Origin: Rufibacter latericius | GTDB lineage: Bacteria > Bacteroidota > Bacteroidia > Cytophagales > Hymenobacteraceae | Assembly (NCBI RefSeq): GCF_003721515.1 | Contig: NZ_RJJD01000003.1 | Coordinates: forward strand, 310,001 to 374,000 | DNA: 64,000 bases | Direction of reading: 5' to 3' | Part shown: in pieces, positions 53,772 through 62,901 of the stretch | How the letters are laid out: every line of letters starts with the position of its first letter | How positions within the stretch are numbered: position 1 is the first letter of the stretch | Notes under the pieces: model-generated | Databases searched by the model: none | What the model was told of the DNA's origin: nothing | What the model saw: the letters and a program-made list of their open reading frames with translations, nothing else | Translations under genes and position numbers: made by a program

Positions 53772-53812
53772 CGTTGGAAAAGTAGTCACAATTACTCTGT
53801 TAAAGCTGGCTT

Positions 53813-54580
53813 TTAGGGTTTGGAGGTAAGTTCCAATAAGGATATGGTGTATTCTTTGGTGGTGCTGTTGTAGGAGTAGCTGTATTTCTGAGGGTACAAC
53901 CCGGGCTTCTGGTAACTGGGTGGCTGCGGAATGCTCATGGTTTCGGTACCTTTCGCAGGCAGGGTGCTCAAGTAAGCCAAAGTGAACATGGGTTCATGGA
54001 AGATGTATTCCCCTTCAAAGGAACCGTAAATAAAGTTCTTCGCGAAATTACCCGGGGCATTGTTCATGTCAGTGGCATCTACCCAGTGCGCTCCCATGCC
54101 GGGCACTATTCCTGGGGTAAGGATATAGTTTTGCGGAATAAACTGGGAATTGGGAGTATCATCCAATTCAAGACTTCCTTGAATGGCGGCTACTTCGGCT
54201 TCGGGAATCATGTAGAAATGAAGGTCGAAGTGAGGCACGTTGTACAATCCCGGAGGTTCATGCCCCTGAGGGTTCCAGTCCAGCATGACATGGTCATAGA
54301 GCGTCTGCTCTGCCTGCGGCGGAAGGGAAAGCATGTACATGCGCATGGTTGTGCCCAGCCCGGCGGCATTTATTGCACCTTCAGAGAAAGTCACCCCGAT
54401 GGAGGTGGGGACCCCTGCTTCATCAGTGGTGACCCAGGTTTTGGCATTCCCCTGCCCTACTCCTATCTGCGGACCATAGAACGTTCCGGCCCGGTTTTCG
54501 TCTTCTTCGTCATCGGAGCAGGTGGTAAACAAAGACAGGCACAGGAGAACACTGCACCATAAAAGCGTTTTGGTTTTCAT
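53813..54580 (-). CDS. DUF5602 (TTHB210-like) lipoprotein, paralogue 2
   Basis: 255 residues from ATG 54580 (MKTKTLLWCSVLLCLSLFTT, lipobox Cys in FTTCSDDEEDE); longer versions of the ORF add implausible leader sequence. Mature domain: FYGPQIGVGQGNAKTWVTTD, LYDHVMLDWNPQGHEPPGLY, NVPHFDLHFYMIPEAEVAAI, ILTPGIVPGMGAHWVDATD. It aligns by eye to the protein at 28565 along its whole length (DHxxxDWxxQGHxxPG, PHxDxxF, GxHW), so both are one family. The acidic run after Cys is shared too. Role unknown. Confidence 0.82.
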   Translation of the reverse strand: MKTKTLLWCSVLLCLSLFTTCSDDEEDENRAGTFYGPQIGVGQGNAKTWVTTDEAGVPTSIGVTFSEGAINAAGLGTTMRMYMLSLPPQAEQTLYDHVMLDWNPQGHEPPGLYNVPHFDLHFYMIPEAEVAAIQGSLELDDTPNSQFIPQNYILTPGIVPGMGAHWVDATDMNNAPGNFAKNFIYGSFEGEYIFHEPMFTLAYLSTLPAKGTETMSIPQPPSYQKPGLYPQKYSYSYNSTTKEYTISLLELTSKP

Positions 54581-54796
54581 TAGATGTGCATTCATGTTGA
54601 CATGGTTTTCTGGTAGAGAAAGCCGGTTCAGTTCAGAAAAAAGTATAGTACATCTTACTGCCCGGGCGATTCCTGAAGTATAGAATGAAACAGAGCCTGA
54701 ACGCAAGGCACGTCAGGAGAAAGGCGGGAATCTCCTCTTAGGGAGGGCGAAGAAAGGGGGACTTTCAGGACCAAGGCAGGGGGAACCCCCCGCTTG

Positions 54797-54831
54797 GTTT
54801 AAGGTATATTTCCAGAAAACAGGGTTAAAAC
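54797..54831. repeat. Intergenic palindromic element
   Basis: GTTTAAGGTATATTTCCAGA, then AAACAGGGTTAAAAC. The 54581-55117 spacer holds this and no gene. Confidence 0.5.
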
Positions 54832-55117
54832 GGCCTTACAGAATTAAGGGCTTTAATCCGCTACTCACTAGGCAGGGTGTCCAATTCTTTTTACCACAGG
54901 TGAAATCCAATTTCCTCCCGGAGATAGGTAGGCTATCTTTAAGGAAGGTAGGCATTGTCTTCTTACAATCCAATAGAGCATTGCTTTTATCTACTTCAGG
55001 CCTTAGCCTTTCCTTTATTTGCCGCTATACGTTCGGTTTACCGGTGGTAAGCAAACCTCTGCTGCCTCCTTTCGGTAAAGAGAAGGGTTTAATTGTCTTG
55101 GACTTAAACCTAAGGGC

Positions 55118-56809
55118 GTGTTCATCAGGAAAATCACCTTTCTCCTTGTCTTCATCGGGCTGGCAGGCTGTTCAAGCCAAAACCTTCATAAACCAGGGCT
55201 GATCACCCATCAGACCATGGTGGTCTCTGCGCATCCGCTGGCCTCTGCCGTAGGTGCCGAAATCTTAAAGCGGGGCGGCAATGCCGTAGACGCAGCAGTA
55301 GCGGTTCAGTTTGCGTTGGCTGTGGTCTACCCCGATGCCGGCAACATTGGAGGGGGCGGGTTCCTGGTTCTCCGACTACAAGATGGTACCCTGAACACCC
55401 TGGATTACCGTGAAAAGGCGCCATCTAAAGCCCACCGCGACATGTACCTGAACGGCCAGGGAGAAGTCATCGAGAACCTAAGCTACAAAGGGCATCTGGC
55501 CCCCGGCGTGCCCGGTACGGTAGACGGCATGGTACAAGCGCACGCGAAATACGGCCACCTGCCCTGGGCCCAATTGGTACAACCTGCCGTTCTCCTCGCC
55601 TCTAATGGGTTCCCCCTGACCAAAAAAGAAGCTAAAAAGCTGAACGAGCAACGAAAGGATTTTCTCAAATACAACACCCGGCGGCCCGGTTTTATCCTGA
55701 AGGACCACTGGCGCGAAGGCGACACTTTACGCCTGAAGGACCTGGCCCGCACCCTGGCCTTCATCCGGGACAAAGGTCGGGCTGGTTTCTATGAGGGTCC
55801 CACCGCAGATTCCCTCGTGGCCGAAATGAAACGCGGCACCGGCATCATCACCAAAGCTGACCTGGCGGCTTACCGTGCGGTCTGGCGAAAACCCATCACC
55901 GGGCAAGTGGGTGATTATCGGGTCATCTCCATGCCTCCCCCATCCAGCGGCGGAATCGCCTTGATCCAACTGCTCACCCTGGCCAAAGACTATCCCGTGA
56001 AACAATGGGGTTGGAACACTATGGCCTCGGCTCACCTCATGATAGAGGCAGAAAGAAGAGTCTACGCCGACCGGGCCCGGCATTTCGGCGACGCCGATTT
56101 CTATGAGGTGCCGGTCAGTGGCTTATTGAACCCCACGTACATCAAGAGCAGGATGAAAGGCTATTCCGCTAAGAAAGCCACTCCCAGCGAGAAAGTATCG
56201 GCGGGAGTGCCGCCACTGCCCGAGGGCAACCATACCACGCACTACTCTATTGTAGATGCCCAGGGAAATGCGGTCTCGGTGACCACTACCCTTAACAGCA
56301 GTTTCGGGAGTAAGGTCTTTGTGGGTGGCGCGGGTTTCCTGCTGAACAACGAGATGGACGATTTCAGCATAAAACCGGGGTTTCCCAACAGCTACGGATT
56401 GGTGGGCGAGGAAGCAAATGCCATTGCTCCCAACAAACGCATGCTCAGTTCCATGACGCCTACCATCCTGGAAAAAGACGGAAAACTGTTCATGGTGGTA
56501 GGGGCTATGGGCGGTTCCACCATCATTACTACCGTGTACCAGATCATCCAGAACGTAACGGAGCACGGCCACACCATGCAGGGCGCCATCAGTGCCGGAC
56601 GGTTTCACCACCAATGGAAACCCAATTGGGTGCTCTCAGAATGGGGTGCCCTGGGGTTCGGGACGGGTGCCGGGCTTTGGCTCAAGGGTCATAAAATCGC
56701 TCCGAAATACGGCGGAATCGGTCGGGCGGCAGGTATCAAGGTGTTACCAGATGGTCGGTTGGAAGGTGGGGCAGACCCACGGGGAGATGATGCGGCTGCG
56801 GGTTTTTGA
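55118..56809 (+). CDS. ggt: Gamma-glutamyltransferase, lipoprotein
   Basis: 563 residues from GTG 55118 (MFIRKITFLLVFIGLAGCSS), needed to give the lipoprotein signal. Ggt signatures: HPLASAVGAEILKRGGNAVD, NIGGGGFLVLRLQDG, VPGTVDGMVQAHAKYG, and the autoprocessing site in GNHTTHYSIVDAQGNAVSVT, where the first Thr of TTH (near 371) becomes the N-terminal nucleophile of the small subunit. SMTPTILEKDGKLFMVVGAMGGS carries the gamma-glutamyl binding segment. It cleaves glutathione and other gamma-glutamyl compounds outside the cytoplasm. Normal length and complete. Confidence 0.95.
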   Translation: MFIRKITFLLVFIGLAGCSSQNLHKPGLITHQTMVVSAHPLASAVGAEILKRGGNAVDAAVAVQFALAVVYPDAGNIGGGGFLVLRLQDGTLNTLDYREKAPSKAHRDMYLNGQGEVIENLSYKGHLAPGVPGTVDGMVQAHAKYGHLPWAQLVQPAVLLASNGFPLTKKEAKKLNEQRKDFLKYNTRRPGFILKDHWREGDTLRLKDLARTLAFIRDKGRAGFYEGPTADSLVAEMKRGTGIITKADLAAYRAVWRKPITGQVGDYRVISMPPPSSGGIALIQLLTLAKDYPVKQWGWNTMASAHLMIEAERRVYADRARHFGDADFYEVPVSGLLNPTYIKSRMKGYSAKKATPSEKVSAGVPPLPEGNHTTHYSIVDAQGNAVSVTTTLNSSFGSKVFVGGAGFLLNNEMDDFSIKPGFPNSYGLVGEEANAIAPNKRMLSSMTPTILEKDGKLFMVVGAMGGSTIITTVYQIIQNVTEHGHTMQGAISAGRFHHQWKPNWVLSEWGALGFGTGAGLWLKGHKIAPKYGGIGRAAGIKVLPDGRLEGGADPRGDDAAAGF

Positions 56810-57132
56810 AACTGCCTTATTTTTGCCTTCAGATAACTGGGATCATGTAAAGGCAATTTCTGGCACTCAGCCTTTGCTTTTTGTTGATTAGTGTTTCCTG
56901 CCCGGGCACTAGGGACGGATACTTTCTGTGCCTTTTTCGGAAACTAGCCCTTAAACAGAGGAATCACAGACCTTGGAAGAGGTACTCTAAAAGGAATCAG
57001 CTTACCTTTAACGATAGAATTTGCATCGATTAGCAAAAAATAAACACCTTAAAAACGCGCAATTACCTTCCTGACTCTCACCGAATTGTCCTTGAAATTG
57101 GGTAAATTAGTTAAGCTCTAAAGGGAAGGAAT
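56810..57132. other. 323-bp spacer, one palindromic element
   Basis: Contains a family copy at 56922-56956 (CTTTCTGTGCCTTTTTCGGA, then AACTAGCCCTTAAAC) and a purine-rich GGGAAGGA before the next start. No gene seen. Confidence 0.5.
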
Positions 57133-57903
57133 ATGCAAGCTGTTCAAGACCAATGTACCACTACAGATGAGGTTATTGCTGAACTTGACAAAATCATTCA
57201 GCACTGTATCATGACCAACGACAGGGCCGGGTATTTTGCTGTCCTGTATTACTGCGTCACCTGCCGGGTGAAGGAAGGAATTCTCAAGCACGAGTTTGAT
57301 GATAATCCCCGCATGGAACTCCTGGATGTGGTCTTCGCCAACCGTTACTTAGAAGCGTGGGGCCTTTGGAAAGCGGGGAAGAAACCAACCCTTTCCTGGG
57401 AAGTTGCCTTTAGAAACTGTGGATCTTCTGAGGCTATTATTCTACAGCACCTGTTGCTGGGCATTAACGCCCACATCAACCTGGATCTGGGCATTGCTAC
57501 GGCACAGGTCATGAAAGGCCAGGATATTCAATTGATCAGAAATGACTTCAACCGCATCAACGCCATCCTGAAAGCCATGGTAGACCGCGTGCAGGACAAC
57601 CTGGGCAAAGTGTCTCCCTTGTTCCGTCTGCTGGATGTTTACGGCAAAAACCATGATGAACTTCTTACGGGTTTCAGTATTCAGGTTGCCCGGGAAGGTG
57701 CCTGGCGCTTTGCCGAAGACTTACACCTGACCTCTGGCCTGCCGTTTCAGACCTGTTTACAGATGAGAGACCAGAAAATAGCCGCGCTCGCCAACCGAAT
57801 AGCGCACCCTTTGGGGCAGTTTTTGAGAATCATGCTCAAAACCATCCGGACCTCAGAATGGCGCCTGCCGGCCACAAACATCAGATTACTGCGCCTAAGC
57901 TGA
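57133..57903 (+). CDS. DUF5995 family protein
   Basis: 256 residues, cytoplasmic, all-helical. Family motifs: AGYFAVLYYCVTCRVKEGI, VVFANRYLEAW, ILQHLLLGINAHINLDLGIA and AREGAWRFAEDL. The His in NAHINLDLG and others (HDEL, IAHPLGQ) could bind metal; Bacteroidota and actinobacterial members are uncharacterised. GGAAGGAAT just before ATG is Shine-Dalgarno-like. Convergent with the MFS gene, 32 bp apart. Confidence 0.8.
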   Translation: MQAVQDQCTTTDEVIAELDKIIQHCIMTNDRAGYFAVLYYCVTCRVKEGILKHEFDDNPRMELLDVVFANRYLEAWGLWKAGKKPTLSWEVAFRNCGSSEAIILQHLLLGINAHINLDLGIATAQVMKGQDIQLIRNDFNRINAILKAMVDRVQDNLGKVSPLFRLLDVYGKNHDELLTGFSIQVAREGAWRFAEDLHLTSGLPFQTCLQMRDQKIAALANRIAHPLGQFLRIMLKTIRTSEWRLPATNIRLLRLS

Positions 57904-57935
57904 AGGTTATAGCTCTTCCTTTATTACGGACAACT

Positions 57936-59111
57936 TTAGGCTACCTCTTTCGCTTCTACCTCAACAGCATCGGTCGTAGAGTTCTCCATCCGGAAGAACA
58001 ACCGGGCAATGGGAATGAGCATGAGACCCGCCAAGGCGAAGGCGATGAACGAAACCTTCAGGTTAAACGCGTGGGCCAGGTACCCGATCATGGGCGGCCC
58101 GATAAGCATGCCCACAATCCCGAAGGTGGCGATGAGCGAGATGGCAATGCCCGGCGAATAGGTTTTAGAGGCCCCGGCCAGGGTGTAGGTCATGGGAATC
58201 ACAGAGGCGGTACCAAACCCCACCATGGAAAACCCGATCATGGCGGGCCAGAAGCTGGGGAACAGGATGGCCAGGGTGATTCCAGAGAAAATAAATACCC
58301 CGCTCAGCATGTAGGTGATTCTCATGCCAATCTTGTCGATGATGATATCAGACATAAACCGCGAGAGCGCCATGAAAGACATAAACGTGAGGTACCCGGC
58401 CGTGAACACCTCTTCGCGCACTACCTGCTGAAAGTAAATGCCGCTCCAGTCAAACATGCCCCCTTCGCAAACCGCGGCAAAGAACACCAGCAAACCTAAG
58501 TACAGAATGTAAGGATCGGGTTTCTTGAAGGACTGTTTATTGCCCGAGGTAGCGGTGTCGTTCTGAATTAAGAAGCGGAAAGCCAGTACGGTAGCCAAAA
58601 AGCTGAGGATAGATACAGTAATCAGGTGCGGCACCATGGGCACTTTGAGGGTAATGAGCAAGGTGGTAAATCCTACGCCCATGATGCCGCCGGTGCTCCA
58701 GAGCCCATGGAAAGATCCGTTGATTTTCTTCTCAAACTGCTTCTGTACGGTAATGGCCTGCGTATTCACCGCGATGTTGAAGATGCGCATGCTCAGTGAA
58801 AACAGAAAAAGCACCATGGCCAGAGCAACCGGCGTAGAAGCTAACCCAATAAATGAAAGCGCGATGGAATTCAACAGAAACCCTACGGCCAGCGGAATTC
58901 GGGTCTCAAATTTAGACACCAGCCACCCAGACAAGGGCACTCCAATCAAGGATGAAACCGGCATGGTGAGCAGCACGGTGCCCAGTTCTGCCTCGTTCAG
59001 GTGCAAAGCTTGCTTAATGGTAGGAATTCGGGAAGCCCAGCTGGCAAAATTAAATCCGGAGAGGAAAAAGAAGACACTCAGCGCAACCCGCTGCTTTTGT
59101 ATTAACTGCAT
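57936..59111 (-). CDS. Major facilitator superfamily transporter
   Basis: 391 residues from ATG 59111 (MQLIQKQRVALSVFFFLSGF). Twelve membrane helices. Helix 1 leads to NFASWASRIPTIKQALHLNE, the start typical of the YbjJ/FucP-related group. Loop 2-3 has SGWLVSKFETR and loop 8-9 carries MSDIIIDKIGMR. Substrate unknown, perhaps sugars or metabolites. The start at 59162 would add an unsupported 17 residues. No linked enzymes. Confidence 0.88.
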   Translation of the reverse strand: MQLIQKQRVALSVFFFLSGFNFASWASRIPTIKQALHLNEAELGTVLLTMPVSSLIGVPLSGWLVSKFETRIPLAVGFLLNSIALSFIGLASTPVALAMVLFLFSLSMRIFNIAVNTQAITVQKQFEKKINGSFHGLWSTGGIMGVGFTTLLITLKVPMVPHLITVSILSFLATVLAFRFLIQNDTATSGNKQSFKKPDPYILYLGLLVFFAAVCEGGMFDWSGIYFQQVVREEVFTAGYLTFMSFMALSRFMSDIIIDKIGMRITYMLSGVFIFSGITLAILFPSFWPAMIGFSMVGFGTASVIPMTYTLAGASKTYSPGIAISLIATFGIVGMLIGPPMIGYLAHAFNLKVSFIAFALAGLMLIPIARLFFRMENSTTDAVEVEAKEVA

Positions 59112-59171
59112 GGTACTGGAATAATGGCGCAAAGATGCGCTATTAATTTTGAGGGAAAGCACAAAATTCTT

Positions 59172-59207
59172 GTTTAGCCGGCCCTTTCAGAAAACGGGAT
59201 TAAAATG
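59172..59207. repeat. Intergenic palindromic element
   Basis: GTTTAGCCGGCCCTTTCAGA, then AAACGGGATTAAAATG, 12 bp before the end of the minus-strand esterase gene. Partial pairing. Confidence 0.5.
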
Positions 59208-59219
59208 GGTTCTACGGAA

Positions 59220-60644
59220 TCACGTGCCGGAGGGGTAAAGATCGGGCGGTTCGTTCCGGGCGGTAATGGTCTGGATGGGTCTCAAAGCCCGGGTACTGTC
59301 TATGTAGAGAAAGGCATCGTAGCGTTTGGGCATCACCGAGGGCACGTAATTGCCCAGATGCTCTAACCTGGGGTTGTACACCACGCCAATGGCCCGGTGC
59401 CCTACCGGACGGTTCAATACTTTGTTTTCCCGGATATCTTTAGACAGGATGATTTTGTCTGTAGGGCTTAACTGGTGCAGAATCTGTTCCCAGCTCCCCT
59501 GCGTGGCAGGCGGTACGTTAATGCTCTTCATGGGCGCTCCCCAACTGCTGGCGGCAATCACGGAGCCTCGGTGAGAGCCGAACCCCACGATGAACACGTT
59601 CTCTTCGCCGTACTCCTTGCGCACCAGTTGGCCTACGTTCACTTCGCCGCTTGCGGCCATGTCGGTGTAGCGGGCATCGCCTACGTGGGTGTTGTGTTCC
59701 CAGACGATGGCTTTGGAATCAGGACCGTGGAAGTCGAGGAGGCGTTTGAGAGTTTGGGCCATGTGGTTGTCCCTAATATTCCAGGATTCGGTGTTGCTGC
59801 TCACAGCGGCCCGGTAATAGCGCTCCCCGTTCAAGGCCACCAACGCGTTCTGATCCGCCACAAACTGGGCTTCGGTAGGCTTAGTCCCTTCAGGTGGGTT
59901 CTGCCGCTGAACCTCTTTCCAGAGCCGGTTGGTTTCGGTGCGGCAATTGGCCGAGGCTGAGGCAACCGCTTCGGCGTACTGCATGGCATCGGAGGAGAAG
60001 GGCTGGAAGCACTTGTGTACTCCTTTGGCTACTTTCACCAGCTCGGGGTTGTTCTTGATGTAAGGCATAAGTTCGGTCATAGACTCCCACAGGCAATACA
60101 CATCCAGGCCGAAGAAGCCTACTTTGGCATTGGCGGGTTTGTCTTGGTTGTAGCCGTTCAGCCAGGTTACCAATGAAGCCACTTCGTGGTTTCCCCACAT
60201 CCAGGTAGGCCAGCGGTTGTACTGCTCCAGCAAGGAAACGGCGGCCAGACTGTCCCTTCGGGGTCCTTTGATGAACTGGTTCACCCGGTAAGAATCGGCC
60301 CACTCCCCTTCCACGGCTACAAAATCAAACCCTTTCTCCTGCATCAAACGCCTGGTGATGGCCGCCCGCCAGACGTAATACTCAGAGGTGCCGTGCGAGG
60401 CCTCACCCAATAACACCACCTTGGCATCGCCGATTTCCTGTAACAGTACGTCCAGGTCGCGCTCGTTCCGGAGCGGGTGATTAGGAATGGTGAGGGTAAT
60501 GGATTTGTCTTTTTTAGGAGCCACCGCTTGGGCGGTTTGCACGTCTCCGGCTTGGGTCTGGGCGGTCTCTTTACAGCCGAAAATCAGAAAACACACCAAA
60601 AACAGAAAACAACAGCGCGGGGCATTTCTCTTCCAATTCTTCAT
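59220..60644 (-). CDS. Erythromycin esterase-like lipoprotein
   Basis: 474 residues; leader ending LVCFLIFGCKE (lipobox). Family motifs: VVLLGEASHGTSEYYVWRAA (Glu and His of the catalytic pocket), FVAVEGEWADSYRVNQFIKG, WMWGNHEVASLVTWLNGYN, IVWEHNTHVGDARYTDM (His-containing) and FIVGFGSHRGSVIAA, with HRAIGVVYNPRLEH near the end. Ere-type enzymes use a His/Glu-activated water to open macrolide lactones, but most members are of unknown substrate and the lipoprotein location argues against a dedicated resistance role. Confidence 0.9.
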   Translation of the reverse strand: MKNWKRNAPRCCFLFLVCFLIFGCKETAQTQAGDVQTAQAVAPKKDKSITLTIPNHPLRNERDLDVLLQEIGDAKVVLLGEASHGTSEYYVWRAAITRRLMQEKGFDFVAVEGEWADSYRVNQFIKGPRRDSLAAVSLLEQYNRWPTWMWGNHEVASLVTWLNGYNQDKPANAKVGFFGLDVYCLWESMTELMPYIKNNPELVKVAKGVHKCFQPFSSDAMQYAEAVASASANCRTETNRLWKEVQRQNPPEGTKPTEAQFVADQNALVALNGERYYRAAVSSNTESWNIRDNHMAQTLKRLLDFHGPDSKAIVWEHNTHVGDARYTDMAASGEVNVGQLVRKEYGEENVFIVGFGSHRGSVIAASSWGAPMKSINVPPATQGSWEQILHQLSPTDKIILSKDIRENKVLNRPVGHRAIGVVYNPRLEHLGNYVPSVMPKRYDAFLYIDSTRALRPIQTITARNEPPDLYPSGT

Positions 60645-60711
60645 ACAGCACTTTCCTTTGCGTTGAATAGATGTTGTGGTGAAAGCAATGAATTTTAAAG
60701 GTCACGTGACC

Positions 60712-60751
60712 AGAAGGGGTTATATCTTATGAAAAAGAATTAACCCCTTCT
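60712..60751. terminator. Hairpin downstream of the SDR gene
   Basis: AGAAGGGGTTA / TAACCCCTTCT, perfect 11-bp stem with an 18-nt loop, 24 bp after the SDR stop (minus strand). GTCACGTGAC just beside it is a 10-bp palindrome of unknown meaning. Confidence 0.55.
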
Positions 60752-60775
60752 GCTCACGCCAACCGTATGCCTTTT

Positions 60776-61984
60776 TTAACCCGATAGCCCTTCTGTTTCC
60801 CCTCCCAGGCCGCTGCCGGTAACGCCGTGATTTCCGGTGGCACTTCCGTGGCTGATGATGGTGCTGTCGTGCATTCCGGCAGTGGTGTCATGGTTGACAA
60901 TGATGCTGCGGTGATGCGCGTGGAAGGTTTCGGCTGGTAAAGGCGGTTCTGGGTGAATTGGTGGCAAAGGCCTTGCATCATCAAAATCAGAGGAGAAGTT
61001 AGCCGGACCAGCTTGCCTTTTTAACCGGTTATAGTACCAGGCACCCAGGGTACCGGCCAAGGCGAGTCCGGCAATCAGCGAGATTTTCTTTCCTTTTCCG
61101 GAGTCTTCGGGAAGCCAGCCGCCATTCACCTTGTTCCAGTTGGTGATAGGTTCATACAAGTTGCCCTGGAACGCTCTGGATGGTTTCCGTTTGAAATGCT
61201 GGGTGGAGATCATCTTCTGCATGTACTTGTCAAAAAGCAAAGCGGGAGACACCAGCCGCTGGAACCGCATCATGCGGGACATGTTGCCTACGGTAACCTG
61301 CTCCTGAGGCTTTTGGGTGAGGCGGTAGATGGTTCTTGCTACCCGTTTGGCCGGAATCACCGGTTTGGGAGCCTTCACCGCCCGGCCCATGTAGTTGCCC
61401 GCGTGCTGGAAAATGGGCGTGTCAATGACGGCCGGCATCACGCAGCAAACATGGATATCTTCTTCATCGGCTAGTTCCTGGGACAAGCTGATGCTCATGC
61501 CCCGAATGGCGAACTTGCTGGTAGTGTACGGAATGGAGAACGGTTGCCCCACCAGCGCCACCATGGAAGAAACATTGATCAGGATGCCGTGCCCTTGCGC
61601 CTTGAACTGCCGGATGGCGGCCCGTGCCCCGTAGATATGGCCAAACAGGTTCACTTCCATCAACTGCCGGATGTCTTGGGTAGGGATTTCCTCAAAGTGC
61701 CCGAAAAGCCCCACGGCCGCGTTGTTCACCCAGACATCGAACCCGCCAAAGGCTTCGCGGGCTTCGGCTGCCAGGGCGTTTACCTGATCTTCGTTTGCCA
61801 CATCGGTGGGTACCGCCAGGGCTCGGCCGCCCAGACGATTGCATTCTTGGGCTACTTCTTCTAAACCGGCCCCAAAACGGGCTGCCAGCACCAAATCACA
61901 CCCTTTGCGGGCAAATTCCAGGGCAGTGGCACGGCCTATGCCACTAGACGCACCGGTGATAACTACAACCATATGATTCTTCAT
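60776..61984 (-). CDS. Short-chain dehydrogenase with membrane and His-rich tail
   Basis: 402 residues, about 150 more than a standard SDR. N-terminal Rossmann fold: TGASSGIGRATALEFARKG (cofactor), NNAAVGLFG, catalytic Ser in INVSSMVALVG and Tyr/Lys in IPYTTSKFAIRG. The extension then has GWLPEDSGKGKKISLIAG and a single hydrophobic helix (ISLIAGLALAGTLGAWYY, about 296-313). After that comes a Pro-rich stretch and a His-rich end, ETFHAHHRSIIVNHDTT... with HGSATGNHGVTG. The enzyme core reduces or oxidises an unknown alcohol or ketone; the tail implies membrane tethering and possibly metal binding. Confidence 0.88.
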   Translation of the reverse strand: MKNHMVVVITGASSGIGRATALEFARKGCDLVLAARFGAGLEEVAQECNRLGGRALAVPTDVANEDQVNALAAEAREAFGGFDVWVNNAAVGLFGHFEEIPTQDIRQLMEVNLFGHIYGARAAIRQFKAQGHGILINVSSMVALVGQPFSIPYTTSKFAIRGMSISLSQELADEEDIHVCCVMPAVIDTPIFQHAGNYMGRAVKAPKPVIPAKRVARTIYRLTQKPQEQVTVGNMSRMMRFQRLVSPALLFDKYMQKMISTQHFKRKPSRAFQGNLYEPITNWNKVNGGWLPEDSGKGKKISLIAGLALAGTLGAWYYNRLKRQAGPANFSSDFDDARPLPPIHPEPPLPAETFHAHHRSIIVNHDTTAGMHDSTIISHGSATGNHGVTGSGLGGETEGLSG

Positions 61985-62193
61985 TTAGATACAACTCAGG
62001 TAAAGAGGTACGCCCCCCTTTCGCTTAAGTTTATGGAAATAAATGAATTAGGTATTTTCCACATGACCTGTGCGGGCTTTCCGCAGATGGGGAAGCTCCC
62101 TGAGAAAAGACTTAGGGTCTCGCCTTAATCCAAAACAAACGGAAATACCAAGCTGTCTGGCAAGTGTTGGGGAGGCTAGCAATCAACCTGATT

Positions 62194-62685
62194 TTAGGCT
62201 TTCTCACCCAAAGTCCAGCCTTCCCGGGCATCTGGGGTTTGGTTAGGTCCTTCCAAAAGGGTATCGGCTACCAACCCTGTAGTGAAGGCGTAAATGCCTT
62301 TGTGTAATAAGTCAATAGCTTGTTCGTCTCTGGGCCAGGTCCAGGGAAGCGCTCCTACGCCGGTCATGTTCTCTTGCGTTTGATCAGCGAGCAACCGGAG
62401 GTTCATGAACAGAAAGGACCCCACCGGACCCCGAAAGCCATGTACCGCCATCAGGCCTCTAAAAGCACCCATCAGAATGCCTTGCCCCCAGTGCATTGTC
62501 CAGTTCAGACCTAATCTTTGGGAGTCGGGCTGGTAGGGAAGGCCTAGAAGCCTTTCCAAGGTATGAGCTGGCACGTAAGAATTAGGGCGTTTTGTAAACC
62601 GCTGTTCAATTTTCTCAGCCAGGGTCATGGCGACCGTTCCGGCGGCTCCAGCCACCAACCCGTAAACTATTGCTTTTCCTGTCAT
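62194..62685 (-). CDS. Uncharacterised integral membrane protein, 163 residues
   Basis: MTGKAIVYGLVAGAAGTVAM opens with a glycine-zipper-like helix. A second hydrophobic segment is GQGILMGAFRGLMAVHGFRG. Then WTWPRDEQAIDLLHKGIYAF and a last segment TTGLVADTLLEG. AAAGGAG six bases before the ATG is a good ribosome site. Small membrane proteins of this shape occur beside SDR genes in Bacteroidota stress clusters, but I do not know the family name. Same strand as the SDR, 209 bp upstream. Confidence 0.65.
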   Translation of the reverse strand: MTGKAIVYGLVAGAAGTVAMTLAEKIEQRFTKRPNSYVPAHTLERLLGLPYQPDSQRLGLNWTMHWGQGILMGAFRGLMAVHGFRGPVGSFLFMNLRLLADQTQENMTGVGALPWTWPRDEQAIDLLHKGIYAFTTGLVADTLLEGPNQTPDAREGWTLGEKA

Positions 62686-62901
62686 AGATCGCTCCTTTAA
62701 AATGGTGGTTGATTCTTCCAGCCTAACTTCCTGATTTTGAGGATTTCTTTGCTTGCGCCTCCCTTAAGCAGAAACACATTTGGGGTTTACGACTAAAAGG
62801 GAAGGATAGGTTTAGAACATCGGGGCCTTCATACTGCACCAGAAGATTTGTTGAAAGTTTCCAAAACTTAGACCTAAAAACCTCTATCAAAGGCTTTTAC
62901 T

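Noticed and set aside
60560-60630. Palindromic element in the signal peptide of the erythromycin esterase-like gene
   Set aside because: The T-rich codons for Phe and Leu imitate the frame, but the arms do not pair.
59220-60644. Macrolide resistance gene
   Set aside because: The family is broad and this member is an exported lipoprotein without mobile context; the substrate is unknown.
60701-60710. GTCACGTGAC as an operator
   Set aside because: A lone 10-bp palindrome downstream of genes; chance is enough to explain it.
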